A stretch of DNA of 64,000 bases from Owenia fusiformis. Its lineage: Eukaryota; Annelida; Polychaeta; Sabellida; Oweniidae. Shown piece after piece: positions 1 through 10,799 of the stretch (positions are counted from its first letter, which is position 1; the number at the start of each line of letters is the position of its first letter). The translations under genes were made by a program, and so were the position numbers. The stretch is taken from positions 14,212,931 to 14,276,930 of the forward strand of contig CAIIXF020000003.1 of NCBI GenBank assembly GCA_903813345.2. Reading direction: 5' to 3'. The notes below the pieces were generated by a model. It saw only the letters and a list, made by a program, of their open reading frames with translations. It made no database searches and was not told the origin of the DNA.

Positions 1-927
1 AGCCGATTTGCAGTATATTACATTTTAACTTGTCTATTTTTCATTCTGGTTACGCCCCGTTCAGCTGCTGTGGCTCCTTTAATCTGCACTTCGCTTTGAT
101 TTTAATGTACTATGAACTACACAAGGTTTTCTTACATAATTGGACCTCCAAAACGTTTACTTACTAAGATAATCAATAGCTTGCCGTTAGAGTGAAAACA
201 CGCATAGATCGCACTCCCCCCCCCCCCCCCCACCCCCTTCATAACCAAGAATCATAGAACCATTAGAAAGAAGAAGACTTTAAAAGCTTAAAATGCTTTT
301 TATTTGAAGCGTCTAGCTCAATTTTGAAGGAAGTTGCATCAATTGTTGTAAACTTAAAAACACAATCTTAAAAAAATTTTTTTTTTGAACATCAGAATGG
401 ACAACATGTAAAATAATCATAATCAGTTGAGAGCTCGAGAACAGGATAAAACTTCGATTTCATTATTTAGTACAAATGTGCTAGTATGCGATATCAAAAC
501 ATGAAAAGCATTGCAACATGAACAAAATCGTGATAAAAATGCGAACGAATAAAATACCATTTCAGTACCCTTTATGTATTTAGGCTAAGATTTCTACCTG
601 ATCGTAATATTCATATTTGTTTACTTTCCATCGGATCTTGAATAACATCAATAAAGCACCAAATTTCGCGAACTTATTGATAATCATAGTATATAGTTCG
701 CTAACACACGATTCAAAAGCATCTACAACCGATGCAGTGTACGCCATCTGTGATGCAGTAGTCCTAAATTCCAACACCATGAAATAACAAAGAGTGAACT
801 TAACTTTGTACAAAATATACAAAATTGTAGGATAGGAGGGGGCATTATCAAACGGTAGAAAATGATCCAACTGTAGTATGAAGACAATGGTATTATTTCC
901 ATTGTTATGCATTGAATTCCACATATT
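1..927. other. No gene recognised; poly-C tract
   Basis: No exon or transposon protein is recognisable. A run of C with one interruption lies at about 217-237. Short open frames here (for example on the - strand at 580-930) have no recognisable domain and look like chance. Confidence 0.5.
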
Positions 928-2163
928 CACGCAGTCCTAACTTCGACCGTTAATTTGAATTTTGGACCTAACCGATGTTAGAAAATCAAGGATTACGAGT
1001 CTCATACTGTACCGTTTTTCTTCAAACTTGTTCCATTCAAAGCATAACAAAAATCCCTTTCTGATGGTACATTATTCTCTTAGACAGAGTCCCTACTTCC
1101 AGCAGCATTTTGGTCCCCAGCTGTGAGAAGACCTTCTAACAGCTGGGGACCAAAACGCTGCTAGAACGAGGGACTCTTTACAATAAATGCACCGACAGAA
1201 AGGCAATTTTGTTTTGCTTTTAATGGTATAAGTTTGAAGAAAAACGGTGCAGTTAGCCTTGCCCAAGTCGGTCTCTTTTACTTGTCTTGATTTCTATGAT
1301 GACCGCCTTTTACCAAAGAGAAAGCCACGTGCTTTACCGACAGTTTGTTGATGTCGGTAAAATTTGACCAATCAACGACGGCCCTGTAGCGTTAGCTCAT
1401 TATTATGCAGGGTCAAAAACAAGTACACTTTTCACCGGGACTTTTCACGAACAAATCTTGCACGAATCTAAGCACGAATTCATCATGAAAATACAAATAT
1501 TTTATGAGGTAAATATCAATGAGAGTTTAGTGAATGACGGGGCATCGATCGGATAACCAAAGGTGGGAAGATTTCAACAATAAACGTTGAAACGATCGCT
1601 GAACATGTAGGCTGATATTCAATCACCGATCGACGACAACATGGCCCGCTACATTGGACTTGGTATTCGTGCATTTTCATCGCGAAATCAGTTTTAAGTC
1701 AACATTGAATCGCACGATTTGATTTGATTAATGAATCTTACCTTCGAATGTATATTTAATTACATAATGTATTGTAACTCTAATGAAACACTCGATCAGA
1801 TCATTGAATTTCAAGTCGTAGACGGGAAGTTTGTTTTGTTTATGCTGTTCAACCTGGTAACGTTTTGATTGGTCATTCAGCCTGAAGTCACACGTCGTGT
1901 CCACGCGATATCTGTCAATCAATAAGGTTTCGCGATACCCCTGATAGCGTATGTATGGTGGAAATCTCGAAACCGTTGAATATTTCAGCATAATAACAGC
2001 GGAGATGTATTGGATTGTACAAGGCGGTAATAATTCAAGATCAGATAAGTAAAAAATACCGACTTGGGCAAGGCTACGGTGCAGTATGAGACTCGCAATC
2101 CTTGATTTTCAAGCATCTGGTAGGTCAAAAATTCAAATTAACGGTCGAAGTTAGTACCGCGTG
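928..2163. mobile_element. Palindromic foldback element, split by a later insertion
   Basis: The left arm (about 928-1120) is an imperfect reverse complement of the right side (about 1135-1253 plus 2077-2163). Landmarks are CTAACTTCGACCGTTAATTTG on the left against CAAATTAACGGTCGAAGTTAG on the right, and a strong central hairpin built from CAGCTGGGGACCAAAA and its complement around 1112-1156. Without the 823-bp insertion at 1254-2076 the element is about 410 bp and nearly fully self-complementary. No protein is encoded. This is a non-autonomous foldback or MITE; the superfamily is unknown. Confidence 0.75.
1254..2076. mobile_element. 823-bp TIR element with exact 9-bp target duplication
   Basis: It begins TAGCCTTGCCCAAGTCGG and ends with the reverse complement CCGACTTGGGCAAGGCTA. 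The 9 bases CGGTGCAGT flank it on both sides (1245-1253 and 2077-2085), inside the older foldback element. A 9-bp duplication is typical of Mutator-like elements, but no transposase is present, so the superfamily is inferred. A 90-bp relative with the same termini lies at 57394-57483. The body has no recognised gene fragment. Confidence 0.8.
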
Positions 2164-3724
2164 ATATTAAGATCAATCGCCGTGTGAATCCCACATACTT
2201 TAAAAACAGTAACCGTGCCTAGTGGATATTGTATATCACGGGGAAATCTGATCAGTGATCAATGATATCAAATCAAATAAATTCATATGGGTAGTAGTTT
2301 TCTGAGTGTATTTAAACTATTGAATCAATAGTAAATTCAATGTTTTCATTACTGTTATTTGGTATTGGAGTTCATGATATTATGGTTCGCCTACAAGAAT
2401 GTTGAGTAATTTGATTTTTTACATAGAGGTGAACAGTGTGATTTCATTCACAAACAGTTTCAAATGTCTTCGTACTCCACATCAGAGGCGGACCAAATTC
2501 CCCGAGCTGTCGGGGTCCTAAACGTTTAAGTTTCTCCAAGAGAATAACTTTAGTACACTAGTTTCACCCCCCCCCCCCAACACACACACACAACCCACTT
2601 AGTTTCCCTTTTCGTACAGGTTTTCTTCACCAGCCACTCTTCCGCATCCAAGTATGGGATTAGTTTGCGTCAAAACAATCTTGTGGCAATATCCCCGACC
2701 TTGGCTATTTTTTTTAAAGTTGTTCCATCCCCTCTCCCTGCTTTTGGCCCCCTCAAGTTTATTGGGAGTACATGAATTTCAGAAACCTTTTGGGCTGATT
2801 CTTTCATGTATTTTGTTGCTTGCATACCTCAATATTTACGGAAGTTGGCCCGATCTGAATCGAATGTACTCTTGTGTGTTACTAAAGAAAGATCACACAT
2901 GGATAGAACATTTGTTACACCAGATCTTGATAATTTTGGATATTACTAATTTACAAACGGTACTGGATATCGTCTGCTTTTGCACTGTTGCATTATGGTT
3001 GTTCTAAAAAACAGACGATAGTCATAACGAGCAACAACTTCCAATCTTGGTAGATCGGGGTCTGTTAAACTAGAATGAGTTTGCTGGAACTATTAAATCG
3101 ACGCATGCTTGTGCCTGTGTGAAATAGCAAAAAGCTGTATTTTTAGCTTCGGAGATTCGGTATTGTGGCAAACTTCGCTGTAGATGAGAGTCTGGTAAAT
3201 GAAAATGAGTTATGTCAGATTTATTACTTCGACGCGTGTGTGTGCCAGAGCCTGTGAGGTATCAAAACGATAGAATACTTAGCTACAGAATTATTTATTG
3301 ATTCCACCTTCATCTGGGATAAGAAAAACAGGGTTTTAAAACAAAATATAATTAGGCTGTCAAATCGATTTATGCTATCAGACTTCAGAAGGTCTGTTAT
3401 GTGCACGCACCTTACAGATTAGTGATATTTTTGGCACTTGCACGTAAATTTAGTGTTATTAATCCAAGGAGATGTATTCCCTTCGGTATCGAATACGATT
3501 GCATAAACCTATTTCCCAACAATCACTATGTAGAAATGTCATATTTGATAAATTGGTTGGTAGAATAAGTACCCATTCTTATTCGAGTAGGTTTTGGTAA
3601 ATTACCCATCTTCAGAAGTATCATTGCATTTACAATAACACAGTTTTACTAAAAAAGATCACAATAATTTTGTTTTCCATTTTTACAGATTTTACACTGT
3701 AGCCAAGACGACATAGAAGCTCCT
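2164..3724. other. No gene recognised; C-run and (CA)n
   Basis: A C run (about 2567-2578) is followed by a CA dinucleotide run (2581-2592). A 117-codon open frame at 2654-3007 (+) is hydrophobic but has no recognisable domain and no clear exon structure. Confidence 0.5.
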
Positions 3725-4545
3725 AGTACATTTTAATTAGCTACGCCGCTTGTCTAAGTACTATAAAGACAAACAATCACTGTAACCCCTTCCACCCACA
3801 TAATTTCAATAGAGATAACTCACAATCTAGTATTTCCAACACAAATAACACTGTAAAGCCGACCACCCATACAATTTCAACCGATTTAAATCACAATCAT
3901 TTTTTATCAACTACGCCGCTTTCCCATAGTACCTCGATACAAATAACGTAACGCCGACTACTCACACAATTTCAATAGATATAACTCAAAATCATTTTCC
4001 CATAGTACTTCGATACAAATAACATTGTAACGCCGACCACCCATACAATTACAACCGATATAAACCATTTTTTATCAACTACGCCGCTTTCTCACTGTCC
4101 CTCGCTACAAATAACACTGTACATAAGGCCGACTACCCACACAATTTCAATAGATATAACTCAAAATCATTTTCCCATAGCACTTCGAGACAAATAACAT
4201 TGTAACGCCGACCACCCACACAGTTTCAATAGAAATAACTTGCAATCATTTTTATCAACTACGCCACTTCCTACAGCACTTCGAGTACAAAGATACCGTA
4301 ACAATTTCAATAAAATAACTCAAAATGTTTAATGGTCTACGTCTCTTAACGCAGTAAATGACATAGCACTCTAAACACAAAAACACAGTAGGCACACAAT
4401 TTCTATAGAAATAACGCAAAATGTTTAATGGTCTACGTCTATTGTCGCAGTAAATGACATAGCACTCTAAACACAAAAACACAGTAGCCACACAATTTCT
4501 ATAGAAATAACTCATTTTACGTCACCTACGCCGCTTGTCTTATGG
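3725..4545. repeat. Degenerate tandem repeat, unit about 90-125 bp
   Basis: At least seven diverged copies of a unit recur. Its landmarks are CTACGCCGCTT, then a CCATAGTACTTCGA-like segment, ACAAATAACA, GTAACGCCGACCACCCA and CACACAATTTCAATAGA with ATAACTC. The last two copies carry a TTTAATGGTCTACGTCT insert and a shared sequence around GACATAGCACTCTAAACAC. Open frames across it simply follow the repeats. Confidence 0.75.
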
Positions 4546-6583
4546 CATTCTGGTCATGTCATCATCATCAACATTAAGTTGATCTATAAGATTATCACGG
4601 GGATATTAGGAACCAATCCTTCTTCCCTGGACACATAAAGATTTAAGATTTATCGTGGTACGAAATGATAAAAACTGATCCGAGATTTTCGATAGATTAG
4701 GCTATAAGCTTTAACCATAAAAAATGATTGAACTCGTCCTTATTATTAGGCCTACTCCAAAAATAGTTAGAATGTTAATAGTTCAATATGTTCTCTAATT
4801 TATGACCATTGCGGGGCATGTTGAAACCCATATACCATTGACAATGTAATTCCAATGGAAATTTCCCTGAGTTTGGAAGTGCCTTGAAATTATAATATAT
4901 CCCGTTCACGTGGTACGCGTAATGAACCGCGTGTTTTTTTACGTAGTCAATTTGTCAAGCTTAAGTGATTAAGAAATTCAACCATGCACGTATACAGATT
5001 TACAATTTTTGATTTTCCTTGGCAAAATATAAAAAACATTCAATGCATTTTCCTTGATTGCTTTCCTTTTAAGTTTAAAGTATATGATAAGGTAATCTTA
5101 ATAACCCCTTATTTGGATTACATACTGGTCTCATTTTTTATTAGATTTTCAAAAAAGTCTCATAAAAGGTTGTCGGCCATCTTTCTTGGGGTTATTCTAT
5201 GGCGTGTCTGCTGAGCATTTATCAGCATTTATATAACTTACTTATAACCTTTCAGCAAATATTCCATTAGCTTCCAATATGTCATTTTAGGTTAGACATT
5301 AACGATGGGTCATGTTGTGACAAAAACATCTAGAAAAGCTCATGACATGCAAAAAGGCAATGGAAGAGTGTATTAATCGCATTTGGCGTTACTTCTAAGA
5401 GTGGCGAAAATTAGATCTGAGAATTGCATCATGATAGTGAAATAAATGATGAATCGTGAAACGCCTGATTTATATTTCCCCTGTGTCTGACATCTCTTGT
5501 TCTGTTATCGCAGTTTTCTTGAAATACAAAGATATTCGATGTCGCATTCAGAGAGAAACACTTCAAAGAATTGTTTTAATCATGATGTCAGGAAATGATA
5601 AAACAGTATCATCTCAGTATGTTTTATTAATCGCCTTGTACGAAATGTCATTTCAATGTTACGAAACTGCGGTGATTGAGACAGTTATTGTGGCAAGGGA
5701 TGCGGATATGAATATAATAATGACTTTGCCTTCAAGTAAGGTGTCACGGAGGATACAAAACTGAATCATGCTAGCAATGATCCAACGGCAGACTCAGAGA
5801 TGGTTGCCAAATTCATCGACGTGTACAGTTGCTAACCAACTATTCTATTCTATTGAATATTCATGACAATCTCAGTATACCTCCCATCTCCCAAAAGATC
5901 AGTTATATCTCATCAAATATGAAGAAGCTGTTCCAAGTTCAAGTGCACACATGTGTAAATTATCCCAAATATGTTATTGACATTTATAGAACAGTGGTTC
6001 CTAAATCGAGAGGTTTCCTGTATATGAGCTTTAGGAAATTTTATGTATTAATGATACAAACAGAAAATAAACTGAAATTAGTACAATTTTTGCAAGGCTA
6101 CAATTGCTCGTTAGAGCATATTGTCTCTTTAATTAGCAGGCGAGAAGTTTATATCCTCACTTGCCATCGTACAAATGTTAAAAGGTAGGCTACATACTTC
6201 TTCTTGAGTAGGCCTTCGAGGCGTGTATAATGAAGATGGGCATTAAAAATTCAAGTGAGGTATACGAAAAATGACAATTGCAAATACCAAGTTTATGATA
6301 TTGACAACTGCATATTTACTAAGAATACGAGTCACCCGTCACGTGATATTAAAGCTTCAGTCACATTTGCTCTTCGGCGGGCGTACGGCGGCCGTAGCTT
6401 CACGAAATCAATATAGAAAATCTACATCGTACTGCTTATCCCTATATTTTATGAAGCAACTTCTATCGATTTTGGGGAGCTACGGTTGCCGTAGATCAAG
6501 TGTGACAGCTGGGGCATTACACATCTATAGATCTGCAAAAAGTCTTCACATTCAACGTTACTTCCTAAGTAATGGGTACAATA
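4546..6583. other. No gene recognised
   Basis: Three + strand open frames lie close together (5456-5764, 5829-6188, 6271-6615), each in a different frame. None has a recognisable domain, and I see no convincing splice sites joining them. Confidence 0.4.
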
Positions 6584-6871
6584 TCAGGTGTCCCAAAAAA
6601 GTGAATCTTTATTGAAAATTTTTATACAGGTTCCTTAGCGTATACTGCGCAAAATGTATACGAGTAAATATTAAAGAGATCAGTAACATAATATGTGAGA
6701 ATTTAGACTTTTGAATTTGTCAATTCTCACATAATATGTAACCGATCTCTCGTATTTGTACAACTTGTTTTACTGATACCCTAAGGCTACTATATAGAAA
6801 TTTCAAATTTTGAGTAATCATTTGCTGAAAAAACAGTTGGCAAAAAGCGATTCAGTTTTTGGGACACCCGA
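6584..6871. mobile_element. 288-bp MITE with TA target duplication
   Basis: Terminal inverted repeats are TCAGGTGTCCCAAAAA at the left and TTTTTGGGACACCCGA at the right, flanked by TA dinucleotides. An internal inverted pair (AGAGATCAGTAACATAATATG and its complement, about 6676-6755) makes the centre fold back. The TA duplication suggests the Tc1/mariner superfamily. No coding capacity. Confidence 0.8.
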
Positions 6872-9614
6872 TATATTTGAAATCAGTGTGAAAAAGCACC
6901 AGTGACAGAATTAAGAAGCAGATAAGAAGACACGAAAGTAACAAGGTCTTTACTTAGTTCATTAAATCAAAATAATTAATGACAGTCGTGGACAAGACTA
7001 TTCGACTTCAAAGACCATAAGGTAACTTTACGTGACAGTTTAGGCCTTTGTCCTGCAAATGCCATGGATAACACAGACCTCTAGATTATGAAACGTTTCT
7101 TTTCCTGCATCTACATTTATAACAAGTTTTTCAACTTAGTTATCTATTCTTATCTATAGACCCAATAGCTCAATGGCTAATTCTAGTTTGTTGGGAAATT
7201 GCTTTTGGAACATTTGTGAAATTGTATCAGTTCGTAATGAATTATTAAAGCAAATAACCATCGTAAGAATATCAATCAGTGAAGATTTGTTGAGCTAAAA
7301 TAGTGCAACTGATTATCACTATGGCATTGTATATCACAAAATTCTATTTGTAAAACATAATGGTGATCATGATTTAAATGAAAAGAATGCGAAAGGAGTG
7401 AAATCAGAGTTGAAATAAAAAGACAGGCAATAGTCAAAACTCAAAATAGCTCACACTTTTTCAAAATATATGTTGCTTTATTCAAATTTTAGAGAGAAAT
7501 CGCGTGAAATCAGCATTGCAAACGACATTTTTATGGTTGGGAGTACTGTAAATACTGATCGCAAGGAAACGTGATCATTCATGTTTTGCGACAATCAAGA
7601 AACCAAATTGAGTCGTTCATTTTGAAAATGGGCCGTAAAACAGAGCAATCTATGGACTGATTAAACAAAGCAGTAAAACCACGCTCTAAATTAGATAACA
7701 GGTTAGATCAAACAGTCGTTTACCCCTTTTTCCATCAGTCCCACTCGGCCATTTCATCGCCATGATATATTTTATTTTCGCTAATAGGGTGATAAAGGGC
7801 TTTATCTACGCTTGCCTTTTTCTAGAAGGATATGGTTAAACAGTTCTGTTAAATTCATCGGCTGCCGAAAAGGATAAAACTTGCCTATTGACAATATTCG
7901 TATTTTTATTTGCAATTCAGAAAAGAAACAATACATTTTACAATGTTTACAATGTGAAATATAACGCCATCTACAAGAATCTGTTATACATGTAAAAACG
8001 TCCATTTTGATTTAATGTTGTCGTTTTTATGTCACCACAAGAAACAGTGACGTATTGTTATAGTTTTCAACTTTTCAATGAACGGTCTTCGTAGTTCGGA
8101 GAATAACTTACAATAACTTACAAGGTGGTCGCATTTTGTCATGTTAATGCCTTGTTCCACTCGGTATTGTCACAATATGGCAAATAGGGCGTGTCCAAAG
8201 CTATATCTGCGTAAGATACATCTAGGCACGGCTTCCTTCAACGAGAAAATAATTATTTCAACCTTCAAGGCAAACAAGAGGTCGGCATCTCAGTAAAGAA
8301 AAGAAATACACACAACCCCAACAATAGAAACATCAAACGACGAAACCATCTATCAATGTCTAAACCATTTCATTTTTTGCTCTTACACAAAGGTTTCCAA
8401 TCTGGAGATTAATTGTCTCAACAAATTGGACAATGAATTTTAGCAGAGAATTAATGGCGATGTAGATCCAGTGTTAAATGACGTTAAAAGATTACATGCA
8501 TTCGTCTGAGTGAAACATCTAATCGAGATTGATTAAAGTGTTACCACCCTGGGATGAAATATCTCAATGTTTATATTCCAAAATGAAAAATGGATTGAAT
8601 TTGGAACAGATTAGGTAAAATGGTGCGTCCAATTCTTCAAAATGTACAAAATGTGATACAATTCTATAGGAGAGAGGTGAAAATACGGATCCATAGTAAT
8701 ATTTGACTCTAGGGTGTCCACATTTAAAACGAAAGCTCTATAATGAGATGGCTAAAACCGAAGATGGGAAATTGATAAGTTAAGAGATTGTTTCTGTCAA
8801 TAATGGTCGTTTCATCAAGTGATAAAAGGTAGGTTCTTCTCTGAGAGATGTTCTGGATTGTCTTATCTTTAATTGTAGTGGTTTTGAATTAAACATCAAA
8901 GTCGTCTAATGGAGATTCATCGTATTTTATGTCAACTTAGTAATACGAATCATTGCCCGGGTGCTTTTTTCCCATAAAGCGACTTCTTTACTCTAATCAC
9001 ATAAATTTGACGAATTAATGAGTAAACGGGCATAGCGGTTCTAGTTTTCTAGTGTTCCCAAGCGTCGTGTATGATTGGAATTTATCTCAAACTCCAGTAA
9101 TCGTTGGACACCAAATGGTTAAAAAATTACCAAGTCTTAATGTTTTTCACATTATTGTTATATGATTGTACCTTTGGGTGAACATTGTTAGTCTCAAAAT
9201 GTAGCAGAACTCATTTAGTAAGCAAATTATATCCCTGATTTGCACAAGGCGGAAATTGCCAAGAAACTCCCAGTTGGTATGTTCATAATAAACTTTTGAA
9301 GAAACAAATTAGAATCGCTCCAACCATATCTAATGTACAAGTGTGATAAAAGTTTAAATTGTTGAAACAACAAATTGTTCAACAACAGACAGCCCAGGGT
9401 TGACACAGGTAGTGATTGCGTAATCGGAAACGTTAAATGTGCACGTTGTGTTAAGCTAGGTTTCATGCAATTATTCGAACACTGTACATCGACTTGACGT
9501 TCTAAAGAAGAATGATATTCGTGTTCTCTCTCTTTCCCTCCCAACCTATCGCAAAAATGGAGCCAACATCTGCCCATAGTACAGTATGACGGTTGTCAGC
9601 CAATGATTCAAAGT
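6872..9614. other. No gene recognised
   Basis: AT-rich, without a recognised exon, RNA gene or clear repeat. Open frames of 67 codons (7802-8005, -) and 116 codons (9227-9577, -) show no known domain. Confidence 0.4.
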
Positions 9615-9805
9615 ATCAGCTTCTAAGTGCGAATGCAACTTTTGGCAGTCGGCTACCGGATTAACCTACTTCTTTGTGACCAACTCATTTAATATGAATA
9701 TAATAATGGCAGGCAATATTTGTATTTAAATGAGTTGCCCATAAAATAATAGGTTAATCCGGTAGCCAACAGCCAAAAGTTGCATTCGCGAATACAAGCT
9801 TAGAT
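9615..9805. repeat. Foldback repeat, arms 9629-9670 and 9750-9790
   Basis: The arms are GCGAATGCAACTTTTGGC...CGGCTACCGGATTAACCTA and its near-complement. The pairing continues inward through ACCAACTCATTTAA and TTAAATGAGTTGCCC. A solo copy of the right arm lies at 34561-34610, so this is a dispersed family. Confidence 0.75.
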
Positions 9806-10575
9806 TAAAATATATTTCATTTGCTTTAGTTGCCACAACATTGGTCATCGCGATCAAAACTGTCTTGAAAAACTGTCCACCAGAATAGAGGAATACAAAT
9901 CCAGATTTTATCTAAGAAGGTTTTGTTTCATTTGTATGACATTTCTCAAAGCTACTGATATAATAAAAATACAAACAACATTATTATGTAACCAATGCCA
10001 ACACCGTGCAGTTTGAGAATCAAAGCATATGTTTGTTTTACCCCGCATTGGGTCATCAAATTATATAAGTAATATCAAGTAGTCTAAGCCCTGGGAACTT
10101 GCTTTACGTTAAAGATGATTAAGTTGTTTCATACTTGGAACAATGGTTCCATCAACTGACTGTATGTAGATTAGCTTTGTAAAACTGCTCAGCTCTTAAC
10201 CCTATTTCCTCTTTGCGAATTTCCGTCAATGCACACCGGATGTGGCTTTTAGGTGTATCTATTTTATGAAATAATAAATCCCTGTTATTTGATAGCTCAA
10301 AACAAACCCTCTAATTGCTTGTATAAGTTATTGACGTATTGAAATAATTGGAATATTCCGTGGTTTATTGTTTTAGAAAACAAATCCATATTATTTACAT
10401 GTTAGAAATAGTTGTCTAATGATCGTAGCCAAAGGACTTGTTGGAATGTACTCTCGAGATAATTTATTCTCCCATGTGTTTTTCTCTCTCATTACGTAGC
10501 ACCTTTCCTGGTATTTCATTTACCATTAAAAATGCTTAATATAAGCAAAATTGTATTTTGAAACTCAACACGTTT

Positions 10576-10669
10576 GTATTCAACTGTACATTATAAAGAC
10601 GTCACGTCATGACGTTTTTATTGTATTCAACTTTACATTACAAAGACGTCACGTCATGACGTTTTTATT
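10576..10669. repeat. 47-bp direct duplication with CRE-like core, just before an exon
   Basis: Two adjacent 47-bp copies (10576-10622 and 10623-10669) differ at two positions. Each holds GACGTCACGTCATGACGT, which contains overlapping ACGTCA/TGACGT half-sites as bound by bZIP factors such as CREB. The pair ends about 15 bases before the 3' splice site of the exon at 10685, where it overlaps the branch-point region. A regulatory role is speculation. Confidence 0.7.
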
Positions 10670-10684
10670 GTTTTGTTTTTTCAG

Positions 10685-10799
10685 AGGCACTAGTGGTATT
10701 GACATTGATTTACAAAAGGTTGACATAGACCAGTGTCCAGGCGACAGGAATACAAATGTCTTCGCTGACTCTGCAAAATGTAAAAAGAAAACAACTCAG
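10685..10799 (+). CDS. GPR158-like: GPR158-like exon: start of EGF-like module
   Basis: The acceptor TTTTGTTTTTTCAG precedes it and the donor CAG|GTAAAA follows. It opens with the third base of a codon and then encodes 38 residues (GTSGIDIDLQKVDIDQCPGD and on), ending in phase 0. The stretch V-D-I-D-Q-C and a second Cys near the end match the beginning of the EGF-like module that precedes the membrane domain in GPR158/GPR179. It is the most 5' exon I can support; the previous exon must end two bases into a codon. Confidence 0.8.

Noticed and set aside
3725-4545. CRISPR-like array
   Set aside because: Units are diverged, of unequal length and without unique spacers; the genome is animal.
5456-6615. 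Three successive + strand open frames as a possible gene or the missing Cache exons
   Set aside because: Different frames, no domain, no convincing splice sites, and no similarity I recognise to a Cache ectodomain.
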